IMG/VR virus record: IMGVR_UViG_3300042907_001269
Location: 22,908-86,907 of that record
Length of the DNA stretch: 64,000 nucleotides
Source: a virus
Reading direction: 5' to 3' (one strand)
This document shows, one piece after another, positions 7,008 through 19,473 of the stretch; within the stretch, counting starts at the first letter, position 1; the number at the start of each line of letters is the position of its first letter. Position numbers and translations under genes: made by a program. The notes beneath the pieces were generated by a model. The model did no database searches, was not told the DNA's origin, and saw only the letters and a list, made by a program, of their open reading frames with translations.

Positions 7008-9362
7008 ATGGCAACTCCGATTCGTATTAAAAGGTCTGCTGTACCCGGCAAAAGACCTGCGGTTTCTGATTTAAGAACAGGTGAATTAGCTTTAAATACG
7101 TTTGATGCAGAAGTCTATACTTTAAGAGATAGATTTTCGCAGACTGGAATTTCTACGGAAGTTGTTAGACTCGGTGCGGGTGCAACAGTTACTAATATTT
7201 TATATGTCACAAAAGACGGAAACGATACGAACACAGGAAAAAAACTCGGAGACGCAAAAGCAACTGTTGGAGCAGCCCTCTCAATCGCAACAGAAGGATC
7301 CGTTATTAGAGTTGCTTCTGGATCTTATATAGAAAATAATCCTTTAGTTTTGTCAAAACAGGTCTCAATTGTTGGAGATAGTTTAAGAGAAGTATCAATA
7401 TCTCCACAAAATTCAAATCAAGATTTATTTCACGTTACAGAAGGAAATTATGTAACGGAAATGTCTTATACAGGATCTTTGAATCCTGGTAAGGCAGTTT
7501 TTGCTTTTAATCCAAATACGATTGGATTTTCAAGTCAGTCGGCATATATTCGTAACTGTACTAATTTCATTCCAAATAGTATTGGAATGAAAATTGATGG
7601 TAATGATGCCATAGGTCCAACTAGGAGTATGGTTACGGATTCCTTCACTCAATATAATCAGGGTGGAATTGGAGTTTCAATCACAAATGGGGGGTATGCT
7701 CAGTTAGTTTCTCTCTTTACAATTTGTAATGACATAGCGGTTTATTGTGGATCTGGTGGTGCTTGTGATCTTACAAACTCAAACTCATCTTTTGGAAACT
7801 ATGCTCTTGTTGCTGATGGTGTTGGAGCAAAAAAATATACGGGAATAGTCACAAGTGCTGCAGCAGAAAATGCTGATACTTTTGTTCTTGATTTAAATGT
7901 ACCAACTTTAAATATAGTAAATGCTCTTTATGATAATACGACGGGACTTTTAACTGCCTATACTGATAGTGCTCATAAGTTCTCGGTTGGTATGGGTATT
8001 TCTCTTTCTGGACTTGAATTTAGTTGCCCTTCTGGTCCCGGAATTGTTACATACCCAAGCGGAAAAAAGGGATATATATTTGAAACAAAAACTGTTGCTC
8101 CGGGAAGATATGTTGATTCGTATAATTTAATTCGGGCAAATAGACAAGAAATTATTGATAGTTCTTATAATCAAATAACCACACAATTCCCATCTTTTGT
8201 AAATCCAAGTCCAGATAAGTGTAAGAGAGATATTGGATATATTGTAGATGCCGTATCACTAGATGTAAGAGATTTTACAAGTGAAAACTCTATTGAAGCA
8301 ACAAAAGCTTATTTTGGAGAAAATGGTCTTCCCTTAAATAATGGTCTTGTTGGAGAAGAGATACAAACAATAGTTGGATTTACTTCTGCCAGAGAACTAA
8401 TGAAACTGGCAATTACTAATAATCTAACAGTTAAAGACTTGAATGTTGTTGCGGATCCACTCACCGGAAGTAATACGAGTCCTGCTTCTTGTGCCGATGT
8501 TCGGTCTTTTATTGATAATCTTGTCGGAATTATTACGACTAGTATTGGTGCCGGGAATATCCTTTCACTTCCACAAGTGTCTATGGCAAGTACGGTGTTT
8601 ACTTGTAATGTTGGAGTTTCTACATTACCTCATACTTATGTAGGTAGCGGCACGGCAAAAATTAATGTCATAAGACCCTTTGATGGTCAGGTCGTATATT
8701 TTAACAAACTTTACTATACAGTAGGAAAGATATTAATAACTAATGGTGGATCTGGATATTCTCTTTCTCCGGAAATTACTATATCTGATCCAGAAACTGA
8801 TTTTGGAGTTGTTGCACAGGCAGTTGCGGAAGTTAAAGATGGTACTGTTGTTGCAATTGATATGGTTTCTACGGGTAGAGGATATACTTATACACCAACA
8901 GTCACATTAACCGGTCCTGAAGTTGGAATAAATACAGCAGTAGCGGTTCCTTTAATGGTTCCAACTTATTATTCAATATTAAGTTCTACTCCAATTTCTG
9001 CCGGTATTTGTACTATTACGGTAAATGATAATGTTCCTTATGAGGTTGGAATTGGAACACAGGTTCCATTTTTTAAACAGAGTCGTATTTTGGCATCAGG
9101 GCATTCTTTGGAATATATTGGTTCTGGTACAAATATTGACACTGCTCTTCCCTCATTAGGTGGGGTTCCAATTCAAGAGAATGAGACCGATGTTCGTAAT
9201 GGTGGATTGGTTGTATTCACGAGTACGGACCAATCAGGAAACTTTAGAATTGGTGATGGCGTTGTAATTGATCAGCAGACGGGTACTATATCTGGTACAT
9301 TTTATTCTAAGAGTTTATTTTCTACCATTACACCATTTATTCTAGCACTAGGAGGAGATTAA
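7008..9362 (+). CDS. Virion structural protein, beta-helix tail-fibre type
   Basis: A 784-residue protein. The N-terminal 45 residues (IKRSAVPGKRPAVSDLRTGE, then LALNTFDAEVYTLRD) resemble the short attachment domain found on many phage fibres. From about residue 65, VTKDGNDTNTGK and GSYIENNPLVLSKQVSIVGD resemble the start of a pectin-lyase-like right-handed beta-helix. The rest is rich in Thr, Ser, Gly and Val with few charged residues, typical of fibre shafts. No enzyme active site was identified. It is the first gene after the late promoter, followed three bases later by a small structural gene. Confidence 0.75.
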   Translation: MATPIRIKRSAVPGKRPAVSDLRTGELALNTFDAEVYTLRDRFSQTGISTEVVRLGAGATVTNILYVTKDGNDTNTGKKLGDAKATVGAALSIATEGSVIRVASGSYIENNPLVLSKQVSIVGDSLREVSISPQNSNQDLFHVTEGNYVTEMSYTGSLNPGKAVFAFNPNTIGFSSQSAYIRNCTNFIPNSIGMKIDGNDAIGPTRSMVTDSFTQYNQGGIGVSITNGGYAQLVSLFTICNDIAVYCGSGGACDLTNSNSSFGNYALVADGVGAKKYTGIVTSAAAENADTFVLDLNVPTLNIVNALYDNTTGLLTAYTDSAHKFSVGMGISLSGLEFSCPSGPGIVTYPSGKKGYIFETKTVAPGRYVDSYNLIRANRQEIIDSSYNQITTQFPSFVNPSPDKCKRDIGYIVDAVSLDVRDFTSENSIEATKAYFGENGLPLNNGLVGEEIQTIVGFTSARELMKLAITNNLTVKDLNVVADPLTGSNTSPASCADVRSFIDNLVGIITTSIGAGNILSLPQVSMASTVFTCNVGVSTLPHTYVGSGTAKINVIRPFDGQVVYFNKLYYTVGKILITNGGSGYSLSPEITISDPETDFGVVAQAVAEVKDGTVVAIDMVSTGRGYTYTPTVTLTGPEVGINTAVAVPLMVPTYYSILSSTPISAGICTITVNDNVPYEVGIGTQVPFFKQSRILASGHSLEYIGSGTNIDTALPSLGGVPIQENETDVRNGGLVVFTSTDQSGNFRIGDGVVIDQQTGTISGTFYSKSLFSTITPFILALGGD

Positions 9363-9365
9363 ATA

Positions 9366-9713
9366 ATGGCATTAGCACTTAATGTATTCAAGACGATTAC
9401 TACTGTTGGTAATACTAATAATGTCGGCATTTATACTGCTCCAGTTGGATATACTGGAGTTGTACTTCTAGCACAGGCAACGAATATTGGAGCACAAACA
9501 CAAACAGTTTCATTCGCACATCAAAGAACCAATAAAAGAACAGGAATTGCGGTTACAACTGAAATTATTTTATCTTATCCTATCTCTGGAAATGATACGG
9601 CAAATTTGTTAGCAGGAAAGTTAGTTCTGGAATCAAGTGATGTCCTTAGATTTTCCGCAAGTAATAATACTGATATTAAGTTCATAGCAAGCATTCTAGA
9701 AACTCTTAACTAA
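9366..9713 (+). CDS. Small virion structural protein, 115 residues
   Basis: A Thr-, Asn- and Ala-rich beta-type protein (KTITTVGNTNNVGIYTAPVG near the N-terminus) with SSDVLRFSASN towards the end. The pattern resembles small capsid or fibre accessory proteins. It sits between two large fibre genes with 3-base gaps, so it is probably made and used with them. Function not further resolved. Confidence 0.6.
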   Translation: MALALNVFKTITTVGNTNNVGIYTAPVGYTGVVLLAQATNIGAQTQTVSFAHQRTNKRTGIAVTTEIILSYPISGNDTANLLAGKLVLESSDVLRFSASNNTDIKFIASILETLN

Positions 9714-9716
9714 CAA

Positions 9717-12700
9717 ATGGATAAGTACGTCAGCGGCAGACAAAGGAAACTCCAAGTAGGTTTATCTTCTTATAGTGAAGGAACTCAGGTAGTAGAAGTA
9801 ATTGGACGTGTAGGTATTGGTTCTACAGTCTTTGATGCCCAGTATGACTTAGACGTTCGTGGCAATACAAATCTTGGTGCTAATAGTTCTAATTTAATTA
9901 ATATTCCTGGAAGAATCTCTTCAAATTTATATCCATCTAGCGATGGTGTTTATGATATTGGTAGAGCTCCTCAAATTGGTTCTGGAGCAAATCGTTGGAA
10001 AGATGCTAATTTTCTTGGAAAGGGTACATTTAATGCTGGTGTAGATGCTCATGATATTGAAATTGGTGTAGGTGCTGCGAATTTAATTTATAGTACTTCT
10101 GGAAATTTAGAATTAAATTCTGACAGCGGAAGAACTAATATTGATGATAATCTAACTGTATCGGGAAATATTGGTGTAGGGTCTGTTAATCCTACATCAA
10201 AACTCTGGGTAACTGGTGATGGATATTTTACTGGTGTTGTAACTTCCTCTAACTTTTATGTTAATGGTGAATTAGTTGGTACTGGTGGTTCTTTAACCAA
10301 TCTTTATGTTTCTGGTATATCTACTTTCAGTGGACCTGTTGGATTAGGATCTTCGGTAGTAGACGTATATGGTAATGTAGGTATTGCTGGTTCTATTTTA
10401 ATTTCTACTGGTGCTGGAGTTAGTTGGGTTTCTCCTTTTGCTGCCGGTCTTCAAGGTACTCAAGGTCTTCAGGGTACTCAAGGAACTCAGGGAATCCAAG
10501 GTGAGCAGGGTACTCAAGGTCTTCAGGGTACTCAAGGAACCCAAGGTCTACAGGGTACACAAGGTACTCAAGGTCTTCAGGGTACTCAAGGAACTCAGGG
10601 AATCCAAGGTGAGCAGGGTACTCAAGGTCTTCAGGGTACTCAAGGAACTCAGGGAATCCAAGGTGAGCAGGGAACTCAAGGTCTTCAGGGTACTCAAGGA
10701 ACTCAGGGAATCCAAGGTGAGCAGGGTACTCAAGGTCTTCAGGGTACTCAAGGAACTCAAGGTCTTCAGGGTACTCAAGGAACTCAGGGAATTCAAGGTG
10801 AGCAGGGAACTCAAGGTCTTCAGGGTACTCAAGGAACTCAAGGTCTTCAGGGTACTCAAGGAACTCAAGGTCTTCAGGGAACTCAAGGAACCCAAGGTCT
10901 TCAGGGTACTCAAGGTACTCAGGGTCTTCAAGGAACTCAAGGAACCCAAGGTCTTCAGGGTACTCAAGGTACTCAAGGATTACAAGGAACTCAAGGAATT
11001 GAAGGTCCAGTAGCGGGTTCATCAGGCCAAGTTATCTATAAAGATGGTTCCAATAATCCTGTCGGTTCCAATAACCTAACCTTTGATGGTTCTAACTTAT
11101 ATGTTGGTGGGAACATTACCGTTGGTGGTACTACGGCATTCCTTGCTGTTAATGAACTTAAAGTTAATGATAAAGATATTATACTTGGTATTACCACCGA
11201 TGCTTTTGATAATGATATTTCTACCGATATAACCGCAAATCATGGTGGTATTGCAATTGCTTCTACGGAAGGAAGTCCATTAATTGACATTAGTATCGTT
11301 GGTATTGATAGTATTCCATCCACATACAAACAAATTATGTGGATTAAGGGTGGTACTTTGGGAGCAGGAACCACCGATGCTTGGTTATTCAACTATGGTG
11401 TTGGTATTGGTTCTACTCAAGTACCTAATGGAGTAAGACTTTCCGCTGGTGGTATGCAGGTTACTGATACCACAGTAACTTCTCCATACTTTGATGGTAT
11501 TGTTACAAAACAGGCAATTAAGGGTCAAATATCTACAAGTAGTGTAACTTCTGATGATTTGATTTTGATCTATGATAACACAACTGATCAAATTTATAAA
11601 TCAACAATTCAGGATGCCGCTCTTCAGGGTAGACAAGGTATTCAGGGTCTTCAGGGTACTCAAGGAACTCAGGGTCTTCAGGGAACTCAGGGCACTCAGG
11701 GTCTTCAGGGAACTCAGGGCACTCAGGGTCTTCAGGGTACTCAGGGAACTCAAGGTCTTCAGGGTACTCAAGGAACTCAGGGAATTCAAGGTGAGCAGGG
11801 AACTCAAGGTCTTCAGGGTACTCAGGGAACTCAAGGTCTTCAGGGTACTCAGGGAACCCAAGGTCTTCAGGGTACTCAAGGAACTCAAGGTCTTCAGGGT
11901 ACTCAAGGAACTCAGGGAATTCAAGGTGAGCAGGGAACTCAAGGTCTTCAGGGTACACAAGGTACTCAAGGTCTTCAGGGTACTCAAGGTACACAGGGTC
12001 TTCAGGGTACTCAAGGAACTCAGGGAATTCAAGGTGAGCAGGGAACTCAAGGTCTTCAGGGTACTCAAGGTACACAGGGTCTTCAGGGTCTTCAGGGTAC
12101 ACAAGGTACTCAAGGTCTTCAGGGTACTCAAGGTACACAGGGTCTTCAGGGTACGCAAGGAACTCAGGGTCTTCAGGGTACGCAAGGAACTCAAGGAATT
12201 CAAGGTGAGCAGGGAACTCAGGGAACTCAAGGTCTTCAGGGTACGCAAGGTACTCAAGGAATCCAAGGTGAGCAGGGTACTCAGGGTCTACAGGGTACGC
12301 AAGGAACTCAAGGAATTCAAGGTGAGCAGGGAACTCAGGGTCTTCAGGGTACTCAAGGAACCCAAGGTCTTCAGGGTACTCAAGGAACTCAGGGTCTTCA
12401 GGGTCTTCAGGGTACGCAAGGAACTCAAGGAATTCAAGGTGAGCAGGGAACTCAGGGTCTTCAGGGTACGCAAGGTACTCAAGGTACTCAAGGTCTTCAG
12501 GGTACTCAAGGTACACAGGGTCTTCAGGGTACTCAAGGTATTCAAGGACAGCAAGGTATTCAAGGTACTCAAGGAATTCAAGGTGAGCAGGGTACTCAAG
12601 GTCTACAGGGTACACAAGGTACTCAAGGTCTTCAGGGTACTCAAGGAACTCAGGGTCTTCAGGGTACTCAAGGAACTCAAGGAACTCAAGGAATTCAAGG

Positions 12701-15700
12701 TGAGCAGGGTACTCAAGGTCTACAGGGTACACAAGGTACTCAAGGTCTTCAGGGTACTCAAGGAACTCAGGGTCTTCAGGGTACTCAAGGAACTCAAGGA
12801 ACTCAAGGTCTTCAGGGTCTGATTGGTCCTATTGCCGGTTCTGATACTGAGGTAATTTTTAATGATGCAGGAGTTTCTGGAGCTTCTTCTAACTTTACGT
12901 TCAATAAAAATACCTCAACCGTTCAAATTGGAGGAGTTTCTGGTACTGGAATTGGCATTAACACCAATACAATTACTGGTCCTTCCGAACTGATTATTGA
13001 CCCTGCTGGTGTAGGTGTTGATACTGGTGTCGTAAGAATTAAAGGTGACTTATATGTAGACGGAACCACAACCACAATTAATTCTACCATTGTAGAGATT
13101 GCTGATGCTCAAATAGGCATAGCAACAACAGTAGGAACCAATTTACTTCTTGATGGTGCCGGAATCGGTATTGGGTCTACTAATATTCGTAAGACTTTAA
13201 CCTATGATTTCTCAAGTGATTCATTAAAATCAAGTGAAAACTTTGATTTAGAAAATAATAAAGTTTATAAAATTAATGAAGTTGAAGTACTTTCTTCAAC
13301 TACTCTAGGAACAGGAGTTACAATATCAAGTATTAGAAGTGTATCACCAGGTTTAATTTCCGATAGACCTGAAGTATCAGCAACTGCCGATGATTATATT
13401 CTTTATTATGATAATCTTGATGGAACTCTGAAGAAGTCCACAATTCAAAATGCCGCCCTTCAGGGTGTTCAAGGTACTCAAGGACTTCAGGGTACTCAAG
13501 GTCTTCAAGGAACCCAAGGTCTTCAGGGAACCCAAGGCACTCAGGGTACTCAAGGTCTCCAAGGAACCCAAGGCACTCAGGGTACTCAAGGTCTTCAGGG
13601 TACTCAAGGAGCACAAGGTACTCAAGGTCTTCAGGGTACTCAAGGAGCACAAGGTACTCAAGGTCTTCAGGGTACTCAAGGAGCACAAGGTACTCAAGGA
13701 TTACAAGGAACCCAAGGTACTCAGGGTACTCAAGGTCTTCAGGGTACTCAAGGTCTTCAGGGTACTCAAGGTCTTCAGGGTACTCAAGGTCTTCAGGGTA
13801 CTCAAGGAGCACAAGGTACTCAAGGTCTTCAGGGTACTCAAGGTCTTCAGGGTACTCAAGGTCTTCAGGGTACTCAAGGATTACAGGGTACTCAAGGATT
13901 ACAAGGAACCCAAGGCACTCAGGGTACTCAAGGTCTTCAGGGTACTCAAGGAGCACAAGGTACTCAGGGTACTCAAGGATTACAAGGAACCCAAGGTACT
14001 CAGGGTACTCAAGGTCTTCAGGGTACTCAAGGTCTTCAGGGTACTCAAGGTCTTCAGGGTACTCAAGGATTACAGGGTACTCAAGGATTACAAGGAACCC
14101 AAGGCACTCAGGGTACTCAAGGTCTACAAGGTACTCAAGGTCTTCAGGGTACTCAAGGAGCACAAGGTACTCAAGGTCTTCAGGGTACTCAAGGTCTCCA
14201 AGGAACCCAAGGTACTCAGGGAACTCAAGGATTACAAGGAACCCAAGGTACTCAAGGTACTCAAGGTCTTCAGGGAACTCAAGGTTTAACGGGACCAATA
14301 GCAGGTTCTAACTCTCAAGTTATTTTTAACAATAATAATGTTTCTGCCGGAGCTACTAACTTTGTATATGATGCTGTAAATCAAAGAGTTGGTATTGGAA
14401 CCACAGTTCCAACAACAAACTTAGATGTAAATGGTGGTATTAGACTTCGTGGTTCTCTCTTTGATAAGGATAATGAACCTGGAGCACCAGGGCAAGTTCT
14501 CGCATCAACTGGTTCTGGAGTAGATTGGGTTGCTGCCGCCGCTGCTGGCGCAATTACTGGTATTACAATTCGTGAGGAAGGTTCTGTTGTAGGAACTACA
14601 GATAGTGTTAATTCTGTTAATTTTGTAGGACCAAATGTAACTGCAACAGCATCTGGTGCTGGCGCAACTATCACAATTGCCGATTATGTTTCTAATGCCG
14701 GTATCGCCACAAATCTAAAAGGCGGTGCTACTGGTAATATACCTTATCAGTCTTCACCTGATAATACTGTATTCTTGGCAAATGGCACATCTGGGTATGT
14801 TCTTCAATCAAATGGAGTTGGTGCCGCACCTACTTGGGTTCCTGCCGCTGCCGCTGGCGCAATTACTGGTATTACAATTCGTGAAGAAGGTTCTGTTGTA
14901 GGAACTCCGGATAGTGTTAATTCCATTAACTTTGTAAGTGGAAATCTAACCGCAACCGCAACCGGAGTAGGCGCAACAATCGCCCTAACTGATACTCCTA
15001 CATTTACTGGTCTTACTGTTAATGGTACTACCAATATTAATTCAAATTTAAATGTTAGTGGAAACATAACTGTCGGTGGTACTACGGCATTTATTTCTGT
15101 TAATGAACTAGTTGTTAGAGATAAAGATATTATATTAGGATTTACAACAAATGCCCTCAATCAGGATGTTTCTACAGACACTACGGCAAATCACGGTGGT
15201 ATTGCTATTGCTTCTACCGAAGGTACTCCACTAGTTGATATTAGTGTCGTTGGTATTGATAGTATTGCTTCCACATATAAGCAAATTATGTGGATTAAGG
15301 GTGGTACTTTGGGTGCCGGTACTACTGATGCATGGTTATTCAACTATGGTGTTGGTATTGGAAGCACTCAAGTACCAAATGGAGTTCGTTTGGCAGTCGG
15401 TGGAGTTCATATTACCGATAGTCAAATTACCGCAACCAGATTTAATGGAACTGCTAGTAATCTTGATATTAATGGATTACCTACCGTTACAGACCCTCAA
15501 AGTGGTGACTTTATTGCACTTTATGATGTAAGTGGAACTGTTGTAGGAAAGGCAACGATACAGAATGCCGCTCTTCAGGGACTCCAAGGTACTCAAGGAT
15601 TACAAGGAACTCAGGGTCTTCAGGGTACTCAGGGAAGACAAGGTACTCAAGGTCTTCAGGGAACCCAAGGTACACAAGGTACTCAAGGACTCCAAGGTAC

Positions 15701-18700
15701 TCAGGGTACACAAGGTACTCAGGGTCTTCAGGGTACTCAAGGAGCACAAGGAACTCAGGGTCTTCAGGGTACTCAAGGAGCACAAGGAACTCAAGGACTT
15801 CAGGGTACTCAAGGAAACCAAGGTACTCAAGGATTACAGGGTACTCAAGGAACCCAAGGTACTCAAGGATTACAGGGTACTCAAGGTCTTCAAGGTACTC
15901 AGGGTACTCAAGGAACCCAAGGTTTACAAGGAACTCAGGGACTCCAAGGTACTCAAGGATTACAAGGAACTCAGGGACTCCAAGGTACACAAGGTCTACA
16001 AGGTACTCAGGGACTTCAGGGAACCCAAGGTTTACAAGGAACTCAGGGACTTCAGGGAACTCAGGGAAGACAAGGTCTTCAGGGTACTCAGGGAACTCAA
16101 GGTACTCAAGGTCTTCAGGGAACACAAGGTACTCAGGGTACTCAAGGTACTCAAGGTCTTCAGGGTACTCAAGGAACTCAAGGTTTAACGGGACCAGTTG
16201 CTGGTACTGACAAACAAGTTATTTTTAACAACAATAATGTATCTGCGGGTGCTACTAACTTTGTATATGATGCAGTAAATCAGAGTGTTGGTATTGGAAC
16301 AGTAAGTCCAGGAGCAGGAATTAAACTTGATGTTGTTGGTGGAGAAATCAAGGCAGGTAGAGTTGATACATCTAATGAAGGTGGTCAGTTAAGTTTTGGT
16401 AGAGCAACTGATAATGCAACTGCTTGGTATATTGATGTTTATGGTAATACTTCAACACCAAATCTTCGTTTTGTTGATGTTAGTAATGCGGCAGTAAGAG
16501 CTCAAATTGATGGTTCTGGAAACTTTGTTTTTGAGAGTCCTATTGAATTAAATTCTACATTAAAGGACATTTATAATAATGTAGGTGCTGCTGGTTCTAT
16601 TTTAGTTTCTACTGGTGCTGGAGTTTCTTGGACTACGCCTTTTGCTGCTGGAATTCAAGGTCTTCAGGGTACTCAGGGCACACAAGGTACACAAGGTACT
16701 CAAGGATTACAAGGAACTCAAGGTACTCAGGGAGCTCAAGGTCTTCAGGGTACTCAGGGTATTCAAGGACGCCAAGGTCTACAGGGTACTCAAGGCACTC
16801 AAGGTACTCAGGGAACTCAAGGTCTTCAGGGAACTCAAGGAACTCAAGGAACTCAAGGTCTTCAGGGAACTCAAGGAACTCAAGGTCTACAGGGTACTCA
16901 GGGTCTACAGGGTACTCAAGGTACTCAGGGCACACAAGGTACACAAGGTACACAAGGTACACAAGGTACTCAAGGATTACAAGGAACTCAAGGTACTCAG
17001 GGAACTCAAGGTCTTCAGGGTACTCAGGGTATTCAAGGACGCCAAGGTCTACAGGGTACTCAAGGCACTCAAGGTCTACAGGGTACTCAAGGTACTCAAG
17101 GAACTCAAGGCACTCAAGGTACTCAGGGAACTCAAGGTCTTCAGGGAACTCAAGGAACTCAAGGAATCACTGGTCCAGTAGCAGGTTCTAATACTCAAGT
17201 AATCTTTAATGATAATGGAGTTTCTGGTGCCTCCGCAAACTTTACATTCAATAAAAACACTTCAACAGTTCAAATTGGTGGAGTAAGTGGTACTGGTATT
17301 GGAATTAATACTAACACTATTACTGGACCTGCAGAATTAATTATTGATCCAGCAGCAATTGGAAATGATACTGGAGTGGTAAGAATCAAAGGTGATTTAT
17401 ATGTAGATGGAACACAAACTATTATAAACTCCACCACAATTGAACTAGCGGACCTAAGAGTTGGTATTGCGACTACTATAGGAACAAGTCTACTTCTTGA
17501 TGGTGGTGGTATTGGTATTGGTTCTGCAAATATAGTCAAGACAATCCTTTGGAATCATACTGCACAAGCATTAACTTCAAGTGAAGATTGGAATCTTGCA
17601 TCTGGTAAGTCTTATGAGATTAATGGAACATCAGTTCTCAACGCAACAACACTCGGTTCTGGAGTTACTGATTCTTCACTTAGAAAAGTTGCTCCTCAAA
17701 TTATTTCAGACAGAGTAGAACTTACTGCACCAGAAGTTCAGTCTGGAGATTACTTATTGCTTTATGATGTAAGTGATGGTCAGTTAAAGAAAGCAACAAT
17801 ACAGAATGCCGCCCTACAAGGTCTCCAGGGAACACAGGGTATTCAGGGTCGCCAAGGTCTTCAAGGAACTCAAGGTACTCAAGGTACTCAAGGTACTCAG
17901 GGAACTCAAGGTCTCCAGGGTACTCAAGGCACTCAAGGAACCCAAGGTCTTCAGGGTACTCAAGGTACTCAAGGAACTCAAGGTCTTCAAGGAACCCAAG
18001 GTCTTCAAGGAACCCAAGGTCTTCAAGGAACCCAAGGTCTTCAAGGAACCCAAGGACTCCAGGGTACTCAAGGTCTTCAGGGTACACAGGGAACACAAGG
18101 TACTCAGGGTCTTCAGGGTACACAAGGACTCCAAGGAACCCAAGGATTACAGGGTACTCAAGGTCTACAGGGAACTCAAGGATTACAGGGTACTCAAGGT
18201 CTCCAAGGTACTCAAGGATTACAGGGTACTCAGGGGACACAAGGTACACAAGGTCTTCAGGGAACTCAGGGTCTCCAAGGTACCCAAGGTCTTCAAGGTA
18301 CTCAAGGTCTTCAGGGTACTCAAAGTACTCAAGGAACCCAAGGTCTTCAGGGTGCTCAAGGTCTTCAGGGATTACAGGGTGTTCAAGGAAATAATAATGG
18401 TGGAGTAACTGTTGTTAATGATGTTTCTACAAATGCTCTTCGTTATATTGTATTTGAAGATGTAACTTCTGGAGTTTCCACAAATGTTGGAGTTTCCAGC
18501 ACCAAACTGACCTTTAATCCTTCAACTGGTAATGTTGGTGTAGGAACCACAAATCCAGCAAATAAACTACAAGTTTCTGGTGGTAGTATTTTATTAGACA
18601 ATGGTACATCTGCTACAGTAAATACTTCTGCACATATTGGATTTGGTACAAATCTTGTTAGTAGAATAGTAGGAAGAGATAATAATACTGGACTTGGATT

Positions 18701-19472
18701 TTTAGCATTTCTTCCATCTGGAGTTGAAGCAGCAAGATTTAATAATTCTGGCAATTTGGGAATAGGAACCACAAATCCAGGAACTAGTAAACTTTCTGTT
18801 CTTGGTACTGTTGGAATTTCTGAATCAGGTAATTCAACGAATGTTGGTGGAAGAACCCAATTATCATCAAGTGGTAGTGGATTTGTATTAAATCATAATG
18901 ATAATTCACCAATTATATTCCAAACTCTGGGTGCAGAAAGATATAGATGGGACCACACTGCAGCAGCACTTTTTATTGGAAGAACAAGTTCTACTGGAAC
19001 CTCATCACAAGCACTTCAAGTTGGTTCTGCTACTACTGCTTTGGGTGCTTATGTTTCTGGTTCTGTTGGTATTGGAACCACAAACCCATCCTACAAACTA
19101 CACGTTGTTGGTTCCTTCGGTGCCACAACCAAGTCCTTCGTCGTTCCTCACCCAACAAAACCAGGTAAAACGCTCCAGTACGGTTCTCTTGAAAGCCCTT
19201 ATCACGGTATTCGCCTGACTGGAAAAGGAACGATTGAGAATGGTAAGTGCGTTGTGAAACTTCCTGATTATATCTCTGCTTTCGTCAAGGAAGATGGAGT
19301 GAATATTCATATCACAAATATCAAGCACGGAGAAGTTCTTTGGGTAGAAGAGATTGATGTTGCAAACAACAACTTCACTATTCAAACGAAGAGAACCAGA
19401 GGAACTTATGAGTTCTATTGGGACTTCACCGCAATCAGAAAAGACGTTGCTGACCTAGAAGTGGAGATTTGA
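9717..19472 (+). CDS. Giant collagen-like tail fibre, 3251 residues
   Basis: One open frame of 9.75 kb. Six long Gly-x-Gln blocks (roughly residues 244-429, 638-1037, 1250-1526, 1955-2159, 2312-2486 and 2702-2891, over 1400 residues in all) alternate with globular modules. Some modules recur: a block with [12 protein letters not shown] and [20 protein letters not shown] appears twice, as does one with [17 protein letters not shown]. The collagen blocks should form trimeric rods, making a very long adhesive fibre. The C-terminus ([20 protein letters not shown] onwards) is a compact domain seen on other phage and bacterial fibres; no S74 chaperone is present. One glycine of the repeat is replaced by serine (about 18323). 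It is probably a receptor-binding fibre. Confidence 0.9.
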   Translation: MDKYVSGRQRKLQVGLSSYSEGTQVVEVIGRVGIGSTVFDAQYDLDVRGNTNLGANSSNLINIPGRISSNLYPSSDGVYDIGRAPQIGSGANRWKDANFLGKGTFNAGVDAHDIEIGVGAANLIYSTSGNLELNSDSGRTNIDDNLTVSGNIGVGSVNPTSKLWVTGDGYFTGVVTSSNFYVNGELVGTGGSLTNLYVSGISTFSGPVGLGSSVVDVYGNVGIAGSILISTGAGVSWVSPFAAGLQGTQGLQGTQGTQGIQGEQGTQGLQGTQGTQGLQGTQGTQGLQGTQGTQGIQGEQGTQGLQGTQGTQGIQGEQGTQGLQGTQGTQGIQGEQGTQGLQGTQGTQGLQGTQGTQGIQGEQGTQGLQGTQGTQGLQGTQGTQGLQGTQGTQGLQGTQGTQGLQGTQGTQGLQGTQGTQGLQGTQGIEGPVAGSSGQVIYKDGSNNPVGSNNLTFDGSNLYVGGNITVGGTTAFLAVNELKVNDKDIILGITTDAFDNDISTDITANHGGIAIASTEGSPLIDISIVGIDSIPSTYKQIMWIKGGTLGAGTTDAWLFNYGVGIGSTQVPNGVRLSAGGMQVTDTTVTSPYFDGIVTKQAIKGQISTSSVTSDDLILIYDNTTDQIYKSTIQDAALQGRQGIQGLQGTQGTQGLQGTQGTQGLQGTQGTQGLQGTQGTQGLQGTQGTQGIQGEQGTQGLQGTQGTQGLQGTQGTQGLQGTQGTQGLQGTQGTQGIQGEQGTQGLQGTQGTQGLQGTQGTQGLQGTQGTQGIQGEQGTQGLQGTQGTQGLQGLQGTQGTQGLQGTQGTQGLQGTQGTQGLQGTQGTQGIQGEQGTQGTQGLQGTQGTQGIQGEQGTQGLQGTQGTQGIQGEQGTQGLQGTQGTQGLQGTQGTQGLQGLQGTQGTQGIQGEQGTQGLQGTQGTQGTQGLQGTQGTQGLQGTQGIQGQQGIQGTQGIQGEQGTQGLQGTQGTQGLQGTQGTQGLQGTQGTQGTQGIQGEQGTQGLQGTQGTQGLQGTQGTQGLQGTQGTQGTQGLQGLIGPIAGSDTEVIFNDAGVSGASSNFTFNKNTSTVQIGGVSGTGIGINTNTITGPSELIIDPAGVGVDTGVVRIKGDLYVDGTTTTINSTIVEIADAQIGIATTVGTNLLLDGAGIGIGSTNIRKTLTYDFSSDSLKSSENFDLENNKVYKINEVEVLSSTTLGTGVTISSIRSVSPGLISDRPEVSATADDYILYYDNLDGTLKKSTIQNAALQGVQGTQGLQGTQGLQGTQGLQGTQGTQGTQGLQGTQGTQGTQGLQGTQGAQGTQGLQGTQGAQGTQGLQGTQGAQGTQGLQGTQGTQGTQGLQGTQGLQGTQGLQGTQGLQGTQGAQGTQGLQGTQGLQGTQGLQGTQGLQGTQGLQGTQGTQGTQGLQGTQGAQGTQGTQGLQGTQGTQGTQGLQGTQGLQGTQGLQGTQGLQGTQGLQGTQGTQGTQGLQGTQGLQGTQGAQGTQGLQGTQGLQGTQGTQGTQGLQGTQGTQGTQGLQGTQGLTGPIAGSNSQVIFNNNNVSAGATNFVYDAVNQRVGIGTTVPTTNLDVNGGIRLRGSLFDKDNEPGAPGQVLASTGSGVDWVAAAAAGAITGITIREEGSVVGTTDSVNSVNFVGPNVTATASGAGATITIADYVSNAGIATNLKGGATGNIPYQSSPDNTVFLANGTSGYVLQSNGVGAAPTWVPAAAAGAITGITIREEGSVVGTPDSVNSINFVSGNLTATATGVGATIALTDTPTFTGLTVNGTTNINSNLNVSGNITVGGTTAFISVNELVVRDKDIILGFTTNALNQDVSTDTTANHGGIAIASTEGTPLVDISVVGIDSIASTYKQIMWIKGGTLGAGTTDAWLFNYGVGIGSTQVPNGVRLAVGGVHITDSQITATRFNGTASNLDINGLPTVTDPQSGDFIALYDVSGTVVGKATIQNAALQGLQGTQGLQGTQGLQGTQGRQGTQGLQGTQGTQGTQGLQGTQGTQGTQGLQGTQGAQGTQGLQGTQGAQGTQGLQGTQGNQGTQGLQGTQGTQGTQGLQGTQGLQGTQGTQGTQGLQGTQGLQGTQGLQGTQGLQGTQGLQGTQGLQGTQGLQGTQGLQGTQGRQGLQGTQGTQGTQGLQGTQGTQGTQGTQGLQGTQGTQGLTGPVAGTDKQVIFNNNNVSAGATNFVYDAVNQSVGIGTVSPGAGIKLDVVGGEIKAGRVDTSNEGGQLSFGRATDNATAWYIDVYGNTSTPNLRFVDVSNAAVRAQIDGSGNFVFESPIELNSTLKDIYNNVGAAGSILVSTGAGVSWTTPFAAGIQGLQGTQGTQGTQGTQGLQGTQGTQGAQGLQGTQGIQGRQGLQGTQGTQGTQGTQGLQGTQGTQGTQGLQGTQGTQGLQGTQGLQGTQGTQGTQGTQGTQGTQGTQGLQGTQGTQGTQGLQGTQGIQGRQGLQGTQGTQGLQGTQGTQGTQGTQGTQGTQGLQGTQGTQGITGPVAGSNTQVIFNDNGVSGASANFTFNKNTSTVQIGGVSGTGIGINTNTITGPAELIIDPAAIGNDTGVVRIKGDLYVDGTQTIINSTTIELADLRVGIATTIGTSLLLDGGGIGIGSANIVKTILWNHTAQALTSSEDWNLASGKSYEINGTSVLNATTLGSGVTDSSLRKVAPQIISDRVELTAPEVQSGDYLLLYDVSDGQLKKATIQNAALQGLQGTQGIQGRQGLQGTQGTQGTQGTQGTQGLQGTQGTQGTQGLQGTQGTQGTQGLQGTQGLQGTQGLQGTQGLQGTQGLQGTQGLQGTQGTQGTQGLQGTQGLQGTQGLQGTQGLQGTQGLQGTQGLQGTQGLQGTQGTQGTQGLQGTQGLQGTQGLQGTQGLQGTQSTQGTQGLQGAQGLQGLQGVQGNNNGGVTVVNDVSTNALRYIVFEDVTSGVSTNVGVSSTKLTFNPSTGNVGVGTTNPANKLQVSGGSILLDNGTSATVNTSAHIGFGTNLVSRIVGRDNNTGLGFLAFLPSGVEAARFNNSGNLGIGTTNPGTSKLSVLGTVGISESGNSTNVGGRTQLSSSGSGFVLNHNDNSPIIFQTLGAERYRWDHTAAALFIGRTSSTGTSSQALQVGSATTALGAYVSGSVGIGTTNPSYKLHVVGSFGATTKSFVVPHPTKPGKTLQYGSLESPYHGIRLTGKGTIENGKCVVKLPDYISAFVKEDGVNIHITNIKHGEVLWVEEIDVANNNFTIQTKRTRGTYEFYWDFTAIRKDVADLEVEI
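10446..11004 (+). repeat. Collagen-like repeat block 1
   Basis: Tandem 9-base units encoding Gly-x-Gln with x mainly Thr or Leu; GIQGEQ insertions recur. Antisense and frame-shifted open frames here are products of the periodicity. Confidence 0.95.
11628..12829 (+). repeat. Collagen-like repeat block 2
   Basis: The longest block (about 400 residues). Higher-order units around [12 protein letters not shown] recur at irregular spacing, suggesting slippage or unequal recombination. Confidence 0.95.
13464..14295 (+). repeat. Collagen-like repeat block 3
   Basis: Gly-x-Gln triplets with recurrent GAQ units; no GEQ, unlike blocks 1 and 2. Confidence 0.95.
15579..16194 (+). repeat. Collagen-like repeat block 4
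   Basis: Gly-x-Gln triplets with occasional GRQ and GNQ units. Confidence 0.95.
16650..17176 (+). repeat. Collagen-like repeat block 5
   Basis: Gly-x-Gln triplets that include a duplicated larger unit containing GIQGRQGLQ (about 16755 and 17029). Confidence 0.95.
17820..18390 (+). repeat. Collagen-like repeat block 6
   Basis: Gly-x-Gln triplets. A single G-to-A change near 18323 turns one glycine codon into serine (GTQSTQG), the only glycine loss I noticed in this protein's repeat blocks. Confidence 0.93.
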
Positions 19473-19473
19473 T

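Noticed and set aside
10411-18408. Long open frames on the minus strand and in other plus frames through the collagen-like repeats, for example repeats of LEYPEDLEF
   Set aside because: They follow the 9-base periodicity of the Gly-x-Gln blocks, lack ribosome sites and encode only low-complexity sequence.
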